Source: an uncultured bacterium (lineage in GTDB: Bacteria > Cyanobacteriota > Vampirovibrionia > Gastranaerophilales > Gastranaerophilaceae). From it: 64,000 nucleotides of DNA. Within the stretch, counting starts at the first letter, position 1; the number at the start of each line of letters is the position of its first letter. This document shows, piece by piece, positions 35,200 through 44,655 of this stretch. A program made the translations under genes and the position numbers. Under the pieces are notes generated by a model that ran no database searches, was not told the origin of the DNA, and saw only the letters and a program-made list of their open reading frames with translations. The stretch lies in assembly GCA_949294395.1 (NCBI GenBank), contig CASFGU010000060.1:1-64000 (forward strand), written 5' to 3'.

Positions 35200-36843
35200 A
35201 TGAAGGAAATTAAGATAGTTGCGCCGGTAAAAAAGCCCGACGATATTGATCTGTTTGCTAAAGAAACCTCCTGCAGGGAGTATTACGTATATTATAAGAA
35301 GTTTTTGAACAATAACTTTGACTATGTAGATGAGTTTGTGGCTGCAGCAAAGCGCAACGGGTGTGCTATTTATATTAACTTTAAGCATGATATAACAGAG
35401 GAAAACCTGGCAGAGATTAAGAAAATGCTTAAATACCTGAAAACGGCGGGTATTGACGGCATTTTAATAAACAGTTTTGCGATACTTGAGGCGATAAAGG
35501 TTTTTAATCTGCCTTTTAAGATTGTGGTGGATTCATACTTTGATATTCATAATATTGCTGGAATTGATTTTATCAGCAATTTTCATAAAGTTGATGAGAT
35601 AATTATTACTGAAGAAATTTATATGAAAAATATTGCCAAGATTAAGAAGTACACAAAGCTTCCGCTTGCAATAGATACGGATAATCTTCCGTGGTGTGCC
35701 GAGGATATAAAAAAACTCGGTGCGATTGATAAGGTCGTTATTAAGGGAAAATTTGCCAATTCCGACGAAATTCTCGAGGGGATAGAGCTTATCGAGAAAA
35801 TTCTTGCAAAGCCTAAACTTTTTAAAGCACAGAAATTACCGTTCAAGCACGTAAGAAAAAGTATATATCAGACTAACCATTTTTCCGGAGATATGGTTTC
35901 TGCGGAAGGCAAGGACTTTAAATTCAGCCGTAATATCCAGAATTTCGAGTGGGATATAAAGCGTCCGCGGGTTTCAAGAGAGATTAATTTTGAAAAAAGG
36001 GATGATTTTAAGATAAACCTCAGACTGTCGGAACTTGAACAGCTTAACGAACTAAAAAAATATATTAAAAAAATCGGCACAAATCCTGTCAGTTCAATTG
36101 AATACGGGGAAATCCTTTCTACCTGCGACCTTTCAACAAGCAGTTTCAACGAAATAATTTGCAAAGTAAAAGATTTTTGTGCGGAATACGGCATCGATTT
36201 GCAGCTTTCAACTCCGAGAATTTTGATTGAGCGGGATTTTGACAGGGTATATGAATATGAAAAGAGGCTTTTGCTGTCTGAGCCGGTACCATCCTCTTTG
36301 ATAATCAACAATATCGGGTATTTTTGGATGGTAATAAACGACAGCGATCTGGATGATATTCCGATAGAAATCGGCGGCGGCATAAATCTTTTAAACAGTA
36401 TGTCAATCAAGTGTCTTAATAATCTTGCACCGATTAACGCAATAGATTTTACCCCGTTTACAGATCTGGATAATGCGATAAAGACGGTTAAGAAGATTAA
36501 AAATATAATTCCGAACAGAAAGTACACAATTGCCGGCAATATAAGGGTTCCGAGTCTGGGGTTGTGTCCGCTTAATAATGACAGTGCAATAATTTCAAGA
36601 TTATCTTGTAAAGCGCCCTGCCACAGGGGCGGTTTTGCCCTGAAGGATCCGTCATTGAATAAGATTTATCCTTTTACATGCGACGGATTTTGCAGGATGC
36701 ACATGTTTGAGGACAGAATTCTGGAGGACTTTGATAAAGTTGATATGCTCCATAAAGCCGGCATAAATGAGTTTATTTTTGATTTTTCAGCCCTGAATGC
36801 CAGATATGTGCCGGTGCTTTTAAATAAGTTTTTTACAAGGTAA
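35200..36843 (+). CDS. Peptidase U32-like protein, divergent
   Basis: The 547-residue protein has a TIM-barrel-like N-terminal half (KIVAPVKKPDDIDL, GIDGILINSFAILEAIK). Its C-terminal block, GLCPLNNDSAIISRLSC.APC then YPFTCDGFCRMHMF, resembles the Cys-containing end of U32 family proteins, which handle modified tRNA, ubiquinone hydroxylation or collagen. Cysteines at C-P-L, S-C, A-P-C and D-G-F-C could hold an iron-sulfur cluster. It could equally be a new branch of the family. It appears leaderless and monocistronic. Confidence 0.55.
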   Translation: MKEIKIVAPVKKPDDIDLFAKETSCREYYVYYKKFLNNNFDYVDEFVAAAKRNGCAIYINFKHDITEENLAEIKKMLKYLKTAGIDGILINSFAILEAIKVFNLPFKIVVDSYFDIHNIAGIDFISNFHKVDEIIITEEIYMKNIAKIKKYTKLPLAIDTDNLPWCAEDIKKLGAIDKVVIKGKFANSDEILEGIELIEKILAKPKLFKAQKLPFKHVRKSIYQTNHFSGDMVSAEGKDFKFSRNIQNFEWDIKRPRVSREINFEKRDDFKINLRLSELEQLNELKKYIKKIGTNPVSSIEYGEILSTCDLSTSSFNEIICKVKDFCAEYGIDLQLSTPRILIERDFDRVYEYEKRLLLSEPVPSSLIINNIGYFWMVINDSDLDDIPIEIGGGINLLNSMSIKCLNNLAPINAIDFTPFTDLDNAIKTVKKIKNIIPNRKYTIAGNIRVPSLGLCPLNNDSAIISRLSCKAPCHRGGFALKDPSLNKIYPFTCDGFCRMHMFEDRILEDFDKVDMLHKAGINEFIFDFSALNARYVPVLLNKFFTR

Positions 36844-36881
36844 GGTGATATAAACATGTATACAGGTTGCAAAGCTAACAT

Positions 36882-37097
36882 AGAGTGAAATTTATATTTT
36901 TCTTAGCAGTTCAATTACTGCAATAATTGAAACCTCCCTTTTAAGGGAGGTGGCGCGAAGCGGCGGAGGGTTTTTATGCTGGCGTGCAGCAGTGTAAGGC
37001 GACGCTCTAAACTCTTGCCGATTTTCATTTCTTCCGACCAAAAAAGAAATGAACATATAAGAATAGGCTGGTGCCTATTACGCACGAGTCTGTTCCA
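36882..37097. repeat. Composite intergenic repeat
   Basis: No gene. It holds a GCAGT..ACTGC palindrome (36906-36922), CCTCCCTTTTAAGGGAGG and GCGCGAAGC.GGAGGG (36933-36976). GCGACGCTCTAA (37000-37011), a reversed homolog of the 26935-27175 field, follows. Then come an arm pair (ATTTCTTCC..GAAATGAAC) and GGTGCCTATT..TCTGTTCC (37070-37096). Confidence 0.65.
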
Positions 37098-37343
37098 TTA
37101 AGGCTTAAATATGAAGTCAAAACCGTCGAGTAATTCTGATGGCGAAATATTAAGAGCATTAGCGATTTTAATAAGAGTTGAAAATTTTAAATCAACCAGT
37201 CCGTTTTCAATCCGGCTCTGGGTTGCAGAGGTTAACAGCAGGCTCTTGAAAGCAAATTCATTAAGCGACATCTTTTTTTGAATACGCAGTTTCCTGACGT
37301 GCTCGCCGAATAAATGTAACAATTCTTCGTTTTGCTGTTGCAT
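37098..37343 (-). CDS. XRE-family HTH regulator, short subtype (pair 3)
   Basis: The 81-residue protein has a single helix-turn-helix (MSLNEFAFKSLLLTSATQSRIENG, residues 25-48) and a short hydrophobic end. It is most like the regulator at 982. It is divergent from pilin 3 and its ATG overlaps the left arm of the operator, which fits autoregulation. Confidence 0.83.
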   Translation of the reverse strand: MQQQNEELLHLFGEHVRKLRIQKKMSLNEFAFKSLLLTSATQSRIENGLVDLKFSTLIKIANALNISPSELLDGFDFIFKP

Positions 37344-37388
37344 ACATGTAATTATAGTGGCATAATATAATTATCTATTACATGTATG
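37341..37388. promoter_or_regulatory. Split 12-bp inverted-repeat operator, pair 3
   Basis: CATACATGTAAT (37341-37352) and ATTACATGTATG (37377-37388) are perfectly complementary, 24 bases apart. Each half contains the self-palindrome TACATGTA, so two dimers could bind and loop or cooperate. TATAAT at 37366-37371 lies between the two halves. Confidence 0.7.
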
Positions 37389-37407
37389 TAACAGCATGGA
37401 GGAACCT

Positions 37408-37746
37408 ATGAAAAAAGCATTTACGCTGGCGGAAGTTTTAATAACGCTCGGGATTATAGGAATAGTTACAGCAATGACTTTACCGGCATTAATAGGAAAA
37501 TATCAGAAAAATCAGACGTTGACACAATTGAAGAAAGCGTATACAGAGATTTCTCAGCCGTCTCCTCTAGTAGTAATTTATAAAATAAATAAATATCGTT
37601 GCTGGTATAAAACCGGATTGGTACGGTGGGAAATAAAAGATGAATATCCTTTGGAAAATATTATTTTTTCCTTAATTTCTAACAAAAATTTTATGTCCAT
37701 GCTACAATTAGTGCATAAGACACCAAATTTGGAGAGGAAAATTTAA
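37408..37746 (+). pseudogene. Truncated hybrid pilin-like gene, pair 3
   Basis: The start MKKA|FTLAEVLITLG with a GGAGG site is intact and the first 40 residues match pilins (PALIGKYQKNQTLTQLKKAYTEI). The sequence then jumps to KTGLVRWEIKDEYP, a tail motif normally found at the far C-terminus of these pilins (VQDGWEIKDDYPW at 41511), and reads on through the secA promoter. At 112 residues it is less than half the usual length. I read it as an internal-deletion pseudogene; expression of a short pilin cannot be excluded. Confidence 0.65.
37700..37708 (+). promoter_or_regulatory. secA promoter -10 (extended)
   Basis: TGC-TACAAT at 37700-37708 lies inside the 3' part of the truncated pilin frame. 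The leader runs to GGAGAGG and the secA ATG at 37749. Confidence 0.5.
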
Positions 37747-37748
37747 TA

Positions 37749-40388
37749 ATGATAAGTTTTTTATTGAAGCTGTTGGGCGATCCTAACGAGAAAAAAGTTA
37801 AGAGTATAATGGGGATAATTGACCATATAAACGCATTAGAGCCGCAGTTTGCAGCATTGAGCGATGATGAATTAAAGGCTAAGACTGCAGAGTTTAAGGA
37901 AATTCTTGCCAACCGTCCGACCTCAAAAGATTTTAATACGGACAGAAAGCTTGAAAAAGAAGCGCTGGATAAAATTCTTCCGGAAGCCTTTGCAACAGTG
38001 AGAGAAGCCGGCAAAAGAGTTTTAAATATGCGCCACTTTGATGTACAGCTTATCGGCGGATATTTTCTTCACAACGGACATATCGCAGAGATGAGAACCG
38101 GCGAAGGTAAAACGCTTGTAGCAACTCTCCCTGCATATTTGAATGCTCTGACAGGCAAGGGTGTCCACGTAATCACGGTTAACGATTACCTCGCAAAACG
38201 TGACAGCGAGTGGATGGGCAAGATTTATAAATTTCTGGGGCTGTCTGTCGGCGTAATATTGTCAGGCGGCCGCACAATGGATGATTTTGCCGCTAAAAAA
38301 GCCGCTTACGATTGTGATATTACATACGGAACAAATAACGAGTTCGGTTTTGACTACCTGCGTGACAATATGGCGACCAGTCCGAATATGCTTGTTCAAA
38401 GGCCTTATAACTACGCGATAATTGATGAAGTCGACAGTATTCTGATTGATGAAGCTAGAACCCCTCTTATCATAAGCGGACGACTTGAAAAATCAGCAGA
38501 AACTTACCAGCTTATGGCAAAAATTGCGCCGAAACTTCAGAAAGACAGAGATTACGAAGTAGATGAAAAAAATAAAAACATAATCCTCACGGAAGACGGG
38601 ATTGACAGAGCGCAGGAACTTCTGCAGATTAAGGATTTGTTTGATATAAACACACAGTACGCCCATCATCTTTTGCAGGCTTTGAAAGCAAAAGAACTTT
38701 TCATAAAGGATACGGATTACGTTGTTCGCAACAACGAAGTTATGATTGTAGATGAGTTTACCGGCAGATTAATGGAAGGCAGACGCTGGTCAGACGGGCT
38801 TCATCAGGCAATTGAGGCAAAAGAAGGCGTTAAAATTCAGGATGAAACCCAGACTCTTGCAAGTATTACGTTTCAGAACCTTTTCAGGCTGTATCCGAAG
38901 CTTTCCGGTATGACAGGTACAGCAATGACTGAAGAAGCAGAGTTCGGCAAGATTTATAACCTTGAGGTTACAACGATTCCGACAAACAAACCTGATATTA
39001 GAATTAACTATCCAGATGTAATTTATAAAACGGAAAGGGCAAAGTTTAATGCCGTTGTGGAAGATATTATTGCCCAACATAAAATCGGCAGACCGGTGCT
39101 TGTAGGAACAATCAGTATTGAAAAATCAGAATACGTGTCGGCGCTTCTGACAAAGCGCGGGATTAAGCATAATGTCCTTAACGCAAAACACCATGAAAAA
39201 GAAGCTTACATAATTGCACAGGCAGGACGTGTAGGCGCTGTAACAATTGCTACCAATATGGCAGGACGCGGAACAGATATTCTCTTAGGCGGTAACGCTG
39301 AATATATGGCAAAAGAAGAACTTGAAAAACGCGGTGTTACACCTGACACAGCGCCGGATTATGAAGAACAGAAAAATGCTGCAATGGCTGCGGCTAAAAA
39401 GATTACCACAGAAGAACATGAACTTGTTGTAAAAGCGGGCGGGCTTCACGTAATCGGTACAGAACGCCACGAATCCAGACGTATTGACAACCAGTTGAGA
39501 GGCCGTGCGGCACGTCAGGGTGATCCGGGGTCTACAAGATTTTTCCTCTCTCTTGAAGATAACCTTATGAGAATCTTTGGAGGGGACAAGATTACAAGCC
39601 TTATGAACGCATTGAATGTAGAAGAGGATATTGCAATCGAGCATCCGCTGATTTCACGCCAGATTCAGTCAGCGCAGAAGAAAGTTGAAACTTACCACTT
39701 TGACATAAGAAAAAGTGTTCTTGAATACGATGATGTTATGAATATTCAGCGTGAAAAGTTTTACGCACAGCGCCGCAAAGTATTATTCGGCAGCAATTTG
39801 AGCGAAGATATTTACTATATGATTGAGCGCGAAATTGACAGGCTTATGAGAAGTTATATTTCTCCAGAGCAAAATCCTGAAGATTACGTGTTTGAAGATT
39901 TACAGAGGATGATAAAAGAACTTCACTCCATAATTCCGCAGCTATCGCATTTTGAGGTTACTGATGTCCAGAATTTGCGCTTTGATGCAATGTACAACAA
40001 GCTTAAAGACTTTGCCATTCAGGCATACAGAGAACACGAAATCGGCGTAATTGATTTTTACAACGAGGTTGTATCAAAATATGATGCGAATTATATTCCG
40101 CAGGAGCCTTTTGCAGACCATAACGTAATAAGGGACCTTGAAAGGGATATACTTTTAAGGGTTGTGGATAACAAATGGATTGACCACCTTCATAATATTG
40201 ATATGCTGAGAGAAGGTATCGGCTTAAGGGCTTACGGGCAGAAAGATCCGTTGATTGAGTATAAACGTGAAGCTTATGACCTGTTTAACAAAATGATGTT
40301 TGAGATTCAGGGCGATACCGTAAAGCACCTTTTCAGAACAAAATTCGGCATACAGGTTGTGAACGGCTCACCTGAGGACATGGCGTAA
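37749..40388 (+). CDS. secA: Preprotein translocase ATPase SecA
   Basis: SecA drives proteins through SecYEG. The 879-residue protein has MRTGEGKT (Walker A), [31 protein letters not shown] (DEAD box) and [10 protein letters not shown] (motif VI). It ends GSPEDMA and lacks the usual C-terminal zinc-binding SEC-C tail for SecB, as in many bacteria without SecB. The stop is 11 bases from a repeat block. Confidence 0.97.
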   Translation: MISFLLKLLGDPNEKKVKSIMGIIDHINALEPQFAALSDDELKAKTAEFKEILANRPTSKDFNTDRKLEKEALDKILPEAFATVREAGKRVLNMRHFDVQLIGGYFLHNGHIAEMRTGEGKTLVATLPAYLNALTGKGVHVITVNDYLAKRDSEWMGKIYKFLGLSVGVILSGGRTMDDFAAKKAAYDCDITYGTNNEFGFDYLRDNMATSPNMLVQRPYNYAIIDEVDSILIDEARTPLIISGRLEKSAETYQLMAKIAPKLQKDRDYEVDEKNKNIILTEDGIDRAQELLQIKDLFDINTQYAHHLLQALKAKELFIKDTDYVVRNNEVMIVDEFTGRLMEGRRWSDGLHQAIEAKEGVKIQDETQTLASITFQNLFRLYPKLSGMTGTAMTEEAEFGKIYNLEVTTIPTNKPDIRINYPDVIYKTERAKFNAVVEDIIAQHKIGRPVLVGTISIEKSEYVSALLTKRGIKHNVLNAKHHEKEAYIIAQAGRVGAVTIATNMAGRGTDILLGGNAEYMAKEELEKRGVTPDTAPDYEEQKNAAMAAAKKITTEEHELVVKAGGLHVIGTERHESRRIDNQLRGRAARQGDPGSTRFFLSLEDNLMRIFGGDKITSLMNALNVEEDIAIEHPLISRQIQSAQKKVETYHFDIRKSVLEYDDVMNIQREKFYAQRRKVLFGSNLSEDIYYMIEREIDRLMRSYISPEQNPEDYVFEDLQRMIKELHSIIPQLSHFEVTDVQNLRFDAMYNKLKDFAIQAYREHEIGVIDFYNEVVSKYDANYIPQEPFADHNVIRDLERDILLRVVDNKWIDHLHNIDMLREGIGLRAYGQKDPLIEYKREAYDLFNKMMFEIQGDTVKHLFRTKFGIQVVNGSPEDMA

Positions 40389-40398
40389 GATTAAATCA

Positions 40399-40531
40399 CC
40401 CCGATTTAGCGTGCGGCTTGCTTCCCTTGTAAATTCAGATGGAGGAAGCGCCGGAGAGGGCAAAAAATACAGAAGGGGAGCAAAAATATCCCTTGTAAGT
40501 GTGGTTGCCTGTGAGTGCCGGAGGGTTTTAT
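40399..40531. repeat. Degenerate CCTCCC repeats upstream of DUF559 gene
   Basis: Fragments CTTCCCTTGTAAATTCAG, GGAGGAAGCGCCGGAGAGGG, CCCTTGTAAGTG and GTGCCGGAGGG are diverged halves of the dispersed palindrome and run up to the DUF559 start. Confidence 0.55.
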
Positions 40532-40873
40532 ATGTTATTCTATAATTCAAAGCTAAAAATATTGGCTCGAAATCTACGCAAAAATATGACAGAGGAAGAA
40601 CGTGCACTCTGGTTTGGATATTTACGAACCTGTAAAGCAAGATTTTTAAGGCAAAAAGTAATAGGAAACTATATTGTAGATTTTTATTCACCTAAGAATA
40701 AGCTTGTTATTGAATTAGACGGTGGGCAGCACTACGAAGACGAAGCAAAACTGAAAGATAATAAAAGAGATAAATATTTAGAAAGTTTGGGTTTGATAGT
40801 ATTACGATATACAAATGTTGATGTAAATAAAAATTTTGAAGGGGTGTGCGCTGACATAGAAAGGTATTTGTGA
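40532..40873 (+). CDS. DUF559 endonuclease-like protein
   Basis: The 113-residue product starts MLFYNSKLKILARNLRKNMTEEE. It contains the DUF559 core, FLRQKVIGNYIVDFYSPKNKLVIELDGGQH, with the IVDFY and IELDGGQH acid pair of the Vsr-like PD-(D/E)xK fold. DUF559 proteins are predicted nucleases without a settled role. Here the gene is sandwiched by the dispersed palindromic repeats, which may mark it as the mover or passenger of these repeats. Confidence 0.8.
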   Translation: MLFYNSKLKILARNLRKNMTEEERALWFGYLRTCKARFLRQKVIGNYIVDFYSPKNKLVIELDGGQHYEDEAKLKDNKRDKYLESLGLIVLRYTNVDVNKNFEGVCADIERYL

Positions 40874-40874
40874 T

Positions 40875-41057
40875 AAAATCCCCCTTTACTTCCCCCTTTA
40901 GAAAAGGGGGTTAGGTTTTTGCCTCCCTTCATAAGTGATGTGTCGTGAGCGGCGGATGGTTTGATCGAAAAATCCCCCTTTACTTCCATCTTTATAAAAG
41001 TGGGGCAGGTTTTCGCCTCCCTTGTAAGGGAGGTGGCGCGTAAGCGCCGGAGGGTTT
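40875..41057. repeat. Tandem copies of CCCCC and CCTCCC repeats
   Basis: CCCCCTTTAGAAAAGGGGG (40890-40908), a degenerate CCTCCCTTC..GGCGGATGG (40921-40960) and a second CCCCCTT-type unit (40970-41007) are followed by the cleanest copy, CCTCCCTTGTAAGGGAGG with GCGCGTAAGCGC..GGAGGG (41016-41055). The last reaches the stop of the XRE gene. Confidence 0.7.
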
Positions 41058-41371
41058 TAATTAACTATAGCCTTAATAATTTTATATGCCTCGGGAATTT
41101 TTTCCGGAGTGTTTTTTAACATTGTGTTAATTTCAACAAGAAGCTCATCATTTGCTTTCTGGTGACCGAAATCAAAAAGTTCCGAAGGTTCAATTCCCAG
41201 TGCTGTAATTATCTTTTCAAGAGTTTCCGCCGTGCAGAAATTATCGCCTGTTTCAATATAGCTTAGTGCGTTTTGGGATATGTCAACCAGTTCAGCCAGT
41301 TTTTCCTGAGACAGATTTCGCTGTTTCCTCAAACTTTTTATTCTTATACCTAAGCTCTTTTTTATGTTCAT
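41057..41371 (-). CDS. XRE-family HTH regulator, long subtype (pair 4)
   Basis: The 104-residue protein has the HTH core LSQEKLAELVDISQNALSYIETG (residues 19-41) and a C-terminal extension (NDELLVEINTMLKNTPEKI). The extension matches that of the regulator at 19539. It is divergent from pilin 4. The intergenic region carries two copies of TGATAAAATATCA. Confidence 0.86.
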   Translation of the reverse strand: MNIKKSLGIRIKSLRKQRNLSQEKLAELVDISQNALSYIETGDNFCTAETLEKIITALGIEPSELFDFGHQKANDELLVEINTMLKNTPEKIPEAYKIIKAIVN

Positions 41372-41443
41372 ATAACCTCTCTCTTATGATAAGCTTATTG
41401 CTCCTAAATAATAATAAATGTACAATTCTAAAACAGTTGAAAA

Positions 41444-41500
41444 ATATCATTAAACATGATAAAATATCATGTATAATGATAAATAATTGATAAAATATCA
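41444..41500. promoter_or_regulatory. Operator region, pair 4: two TGATAAAATATCA sites
   Basis: TGATAAAATATCA occurs at 41457-41469 and 41488-41500, with further half-sites (ATATCAT near 41444; AATGAT near 41475). TATAAT at 41472-41477 lies between the two copies and the second copy reaches the ribosome site of the pilin gene. This is a typical repressor geometry. Confidence 0.7.
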
Positions 41501-41510
41501 TGGAGGACAA

Positions 41511-42197
41511 ATGAAAAAAGGATTTACTCTTGCAGAGGTGTTGATAACACTTGGTATAATCGGGGTTGTTGCAGCAATGACTCTGCCGTCGCTTGTAGGT
41601 AAATATCAAAAAAGGCAGACCGTTGAACAGTTAAAGAAAACGCTTTCAACCCTTGAGCAGGCTTTTAAGCTTTCAGAGGCTCAAAACGGTTTTTCAAATG
41701 ATTGGGTTGATACTTCCGCAGAGGTTAGTGCTGAAGCTATGACACAATATTTTGATACTTACTGGCGTCCGTATTTGAAAATTATGAAAACCTGTCAAAC
41801 TCCTGAGGATTGCGGGTATAATCAGAAGCAATTCTATAATTTAAAAAATGTTAACTCAGGAGCGGTAATAGTAAATGAAGTAACTAGAACGGCAGTTGTG
41901 CTTAATGACGGAATGTTTCTGCAATTCGTTCCAATGAACTGGGATTCGGAAGATAATCCATATATGTCAAAAACGCAGCAGATAAGAGTTGATTTAAACG
42001 GGCCAAAACCTCCAAACAGATATTGTAGAGATGTTTTTAATTTTGTTGTTGATTTAGACAGGCATTTTGTAAAACCATTGGGTTATGAAAGAACGGAAGA
42101 AGAACTTGAGCAGGACGTGCAGAGAGAAGGACATTTTTGTATGTTAAAAATAGTTCAAGACGGCTGGGAAATAAAGGACGATTACCCGTGGAAATAA
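41511..42197 (+). CDS. Type IV pilin-like protein, pair 4
   Basis: GGAGG at proper spacing fixes the start at 41511 (MKKG|FTLAEVLITLG), with Gly-Phe as cleavage site. The 228-residue protein has the hydrophobic helix, PSLVGKYQKRQTVEQLKK and a C-terminus that ends VQDGWEIKDDYPWK. The last motif is shared with pilins 2 and 3. It contains a probable disulfide pair (MKTCQTPEDCG). Its stop is followed by debris of another pilin tail. Confidence 0.87.
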   Translation: MKKGFTLAEVLITLGIIGVVAAMTLPSLVGKYQKRQTVEQLKKTLSTLEQAFKLSEAQNGFSNDWVDTSAEVSAEAMTQYFDTYWRPYLKIMKTCQTPEDCGYNQKQFYNLKNVNSGAVIVNEVTRTAVVLNDGMFLQFVPMNWDSEDNPYMSKTQQIRVDLNGPKPPNRYCRDVFNFVVDLDRHFVKPLGYERTEEELEQDVQREGHFCMLKIVQDGWEIKDDYPWK

Positions 42198-42267
42198 TAA
42201 AGAGCTTGTTATAATATTTCCCGGCCGTCATCTAATACGGTAACATTAAAAAGAACAAAATAACTTA

Positions 42268-42327
42268 CGGCAGGAAAGCACCGGACTGGTACGGTGGGAA
42301 ATAAAGGACGATTACCCGTGGAAATAG
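42268..42327 (+). pseudogene. Orphan pilin C-terminal remnant
   Basis: Read in frame, 42283-42327 gives GLVRWEIKDDYPWK and a stop. A 32-base segment (42295-42326) is identical to the end of pilin 4 (42165-42196), while the preceding TGLVR matches pilin 3 (37408). No start or leader is present, so this is a leftover cassette. Confidence 0.7.
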
Positions 42328-42398
42328 TTTTTACTTTTACATTTATTTTGTTTGAGTTATTATAATCCTAAAGGAATTTAAGAAAAAAGGAATTATAA

Positions 42399-43493
42399 AT
42401 GCTTAGAACAGGAATTGTCGGACTGCCGAATGTAGGGAAATCAACTTTATTTAACGCATTAACAAGTGCCAAAAACGCTCAGAGCGCGAATTATCCGTTC
42501 TGCACAATAGAGCCGAATGTCGGCGTTGTTAATGTTCCGGATGAGCGGCTTGAGGTGCTTGCAAAACTTTGTAAGACTGAGAATATTATCCCGACAGCCA
42601 TTGAGTTTGTTGATATTGCCGGACTCGTCAAAGGTGCAAGCAAGGGCGAAGGTCTTGGTAATCAGTTTTTGCATAATATCCGCGAAGTCGATGCGATTAT
42701 TCAGGTTGTAAGATGTTTTGATGATCCAAATACAATCCACGTTTCAGGGAAAGTTAATCCTTTAGATGATATAGAAACAATAAACACCGAACTTGCCCTT
42801 GCAGACATTGCCTCCGTTGAAAGACGTCAGGCGCGTATTGCAAAACAGGCAAAAGGCGGCGATAAAGATGCGGTTATGGAAGATAAGGTTTTGAAAAAAC
42901 TTCTGGAACTGCTCTATAAAGGTACGTTTATCAATGTGAAAGAAAACTTTGATGATGATGAAATTCCTTTTGTAAAACAGCTGAATCTTATGTCTACAAA
43001 GCCTGTGATTTATGCGGCAAACGTATCGGAGTTTGACCTTAAAAACGGAAACCATTACACAGAGCAGGTTAATGAGTATGCCAAAACTCACAGTGCGGAA
43101 ATGGTTATTATTTCTGCAAAAATAGAGGAGGAGCTCTCGGAACTCGGAGCAGAATCTTTAGAGTACCTGAAAGAACTCGGTGTTGATGACAGCGGTATTG
43201 ACAGGATGATTAAATCTGTTTATCACCTTTTGAATTTGAGAACATTTATAACAGCCGGCGAAAAAGAGGTTCGGGCGTGGACAATTGTTGCCGGTACAAA
43301 AGCTCCTCAGGCGGCCGGTGTTATCCATACGGATTTTGAAAAAGGTTTTATAAGAGCAGAAATTACGCCGTATAAAGATTTTGTAGAATGCGGTTCTTAT
43401 TCAGCCTGCAAAGATAAAGGCGTAACCCGTCTGGAAGGAAAAGATTATGTAATTCAGGATGGTGATTTAGTCCATTTCAGGTTTGCCGTGTAG
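42399..43493 (+). CDS. ychF: Ribosome-binding ATPase YchF
   Basis: YchF (Obg family) binds ATP and ribosomes and dampens the oxidative-stress response. [14 protein letters not shown] (Walker A) and [18 protein letters not shown] are present, and the C-terminal TGS domain ends [12 protein letters not shown]. The 364-residue length is normal. Confidence 0.97.
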   Translation: MLRTGIVGLPNVGKSTLFNALTSAKNAQSANYPFCTIEPNVGVVNVPDERLEVLAKLCKTENIIPTAIEFVDIAGLVKGASKGEGLGNQFLHNIREVDAIIQVVRCFDDPNTIHVSGKVNPLDDIETINTELALADIASVERRQARIAKQAKGGDKDAVMEDKVLKKLLELLYKGTFINVKENFDDDEIPFVKQLNLMSTKPVIYAANVSEFDLKNGNHYTEQVNEYAKTHSAEMVIISAKIEEELSELGAESLEYLKELGVDDSGIDRMIKSVYHLLNLRTFITAGEKEVRAWTIVAGTKAPQAAGVIHTDFEKGFIRAEITPYKDFVECGSYSACKDKGVTRLEGKDYVIQDGDLVHFRFAV

Positions 43494-43529
43494 TTGGAGG
43501 CTTATAGTTCAGGCAGTTATCACGAACAG

Positions 43530-44654
43530 TTAGATCTCCATTTCGGTCTCTACTTCTTCTTGAATATTAAATTCCATTTTGCATTGAAGAATTATTTCTT
43601 GTAAAACCTCATTCAAATTATTTTGTTCAACAACAATATCAAAAACGTGAATTAATTTTGGTATATTAAAAACCTCTTCTATACAATTCATGTATTTATC
43701 AACAATTGATAAAATTCCATAACTATTTAAAGCACAAGTTTTGATATTTTTCATTATTGTTTTTTCATCATCATTTGATTTTATAACAAATGTTATTGGA
43801 TAACGTTCAATTTTATCTATATCTAAAAAATATTTTTTAAAATCCAGAGTTTCTGTTACTTGATAGAATCTACCCAAGGGTTTCATAACAAAATCTATAC
43901 CACCATCGTTTGCATTTGTCCTTCCGGTTTTATATAGATGAAGATTTTCTTTGTTTAATTCATCTTTTGAAAATCCAAAATACACATATTGCGATAAATA
44001 ATAATATTTTAATATAGAAAAGCTGACAATCTCAAATAATCTTGCATCAGTATTAGGAGCTAATAATTTTCTAATAAAATTTTCAATGTCTTTTTGAGTA
44101 TGACATTTTCCTATGAATTTGCAAGTAGTTAAGAAATCATTTAAAGAAGCTTGTTTTATTTCAATATATTTATTGATTATTTGTATAATAGGTTCCGCTA
44201 TATTATAAAATTTACCATTAATAGAGATTTTAAGAAGATTTTCATTAAACCAGTATCTGCTTGTTTCTGTATTACGTATAATTGGTATATAATCGCAAGT
44301 TGGAAAATACTTTTTAAACTCCTCATTTAACCTATGATTAAGTGCATGATTTTGCAATTTCTGTCCAAAAGGTAATTCTCTTTGTCTTTTGAATAAATTT
44401 GAAAAGATTGCTCCTTCATAATTATAATAGTTACCGTTATTATGAAAGTTTTTTAAACAATAATCTTCCAATAAAACATAAATTGCATATATATTTCCAA
44501 AACTTGCTCTTGCCTTCGCCTCTTTTTCTGCCGAACGGGTTTTAATATTAATATATTTTAGCAGCTCACTCTTTTCAAAGATGTCTATAGCATCAGCTAA
44601 AAAGTAATGCTTCAATATTTGTAAAATTATTTTCGTAAAAGAATGATGTTCCAA
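43530..44654 (-). CDS. Type II restriction endonuclease (putative)
   Basis: The best start is TTG at 44654, six bases after GGAGG and two bases past the methyltransferase stop; an ATG at 44684 lacks a site and would overlap. The 374-residue product contains NDGGIDFVMKPLGRFYQVTE, with D..QVTE acids of the PD-(D/E)xK nuclease fold, and IEIKQ segments. Its only neighbour is a beta-class methyltransferase, so a restriction partner is the natural reading. Base composition is more AT-rich than surrounding genes, a sign of recent transfer. The recognition site is unknown. Confidence 0.7.
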   Translation of the reverse strand: MEHHSFTKIILQILKHYFLADAIDIFEKSELLKYINIKTRSAEKEAKARASFGNIYAIYVLLEDYCLKNFHNNGNYYNYEGAIFSNLFKRQRELPFGQKLQNHALNHRLNEEFKKYFPTCDYIPIIRNTETSRYWFNENLLKISINGKFYNIAEPIIQIINKYIEIKQASLNDFLTTCKFIGKCHTQKDIENFIRKLLAPNTDARLFEIVSFSILKYYYLSQYVYFGFSKDELNKENLHLYKTGRTNANDGGIDFVMKPLGRFYQVTETLDFKKYFLDIDKIERYPITFVIKSNDDEKTIMKNIKTCALNSYGILSIVDKYMNCIEEVFNIPKLIHVFDIVVEQNNLNEVLQEIILQCKMEFNIQEEVETEMEI

Positions 44655-44655
44655 T

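Noticed and set aside
40875-41057. Repeat cluster considered as a CRISPR array
   Set aside because: Units are palindromic, diverged and not separated by regular unique spacers; no cas gene is present.
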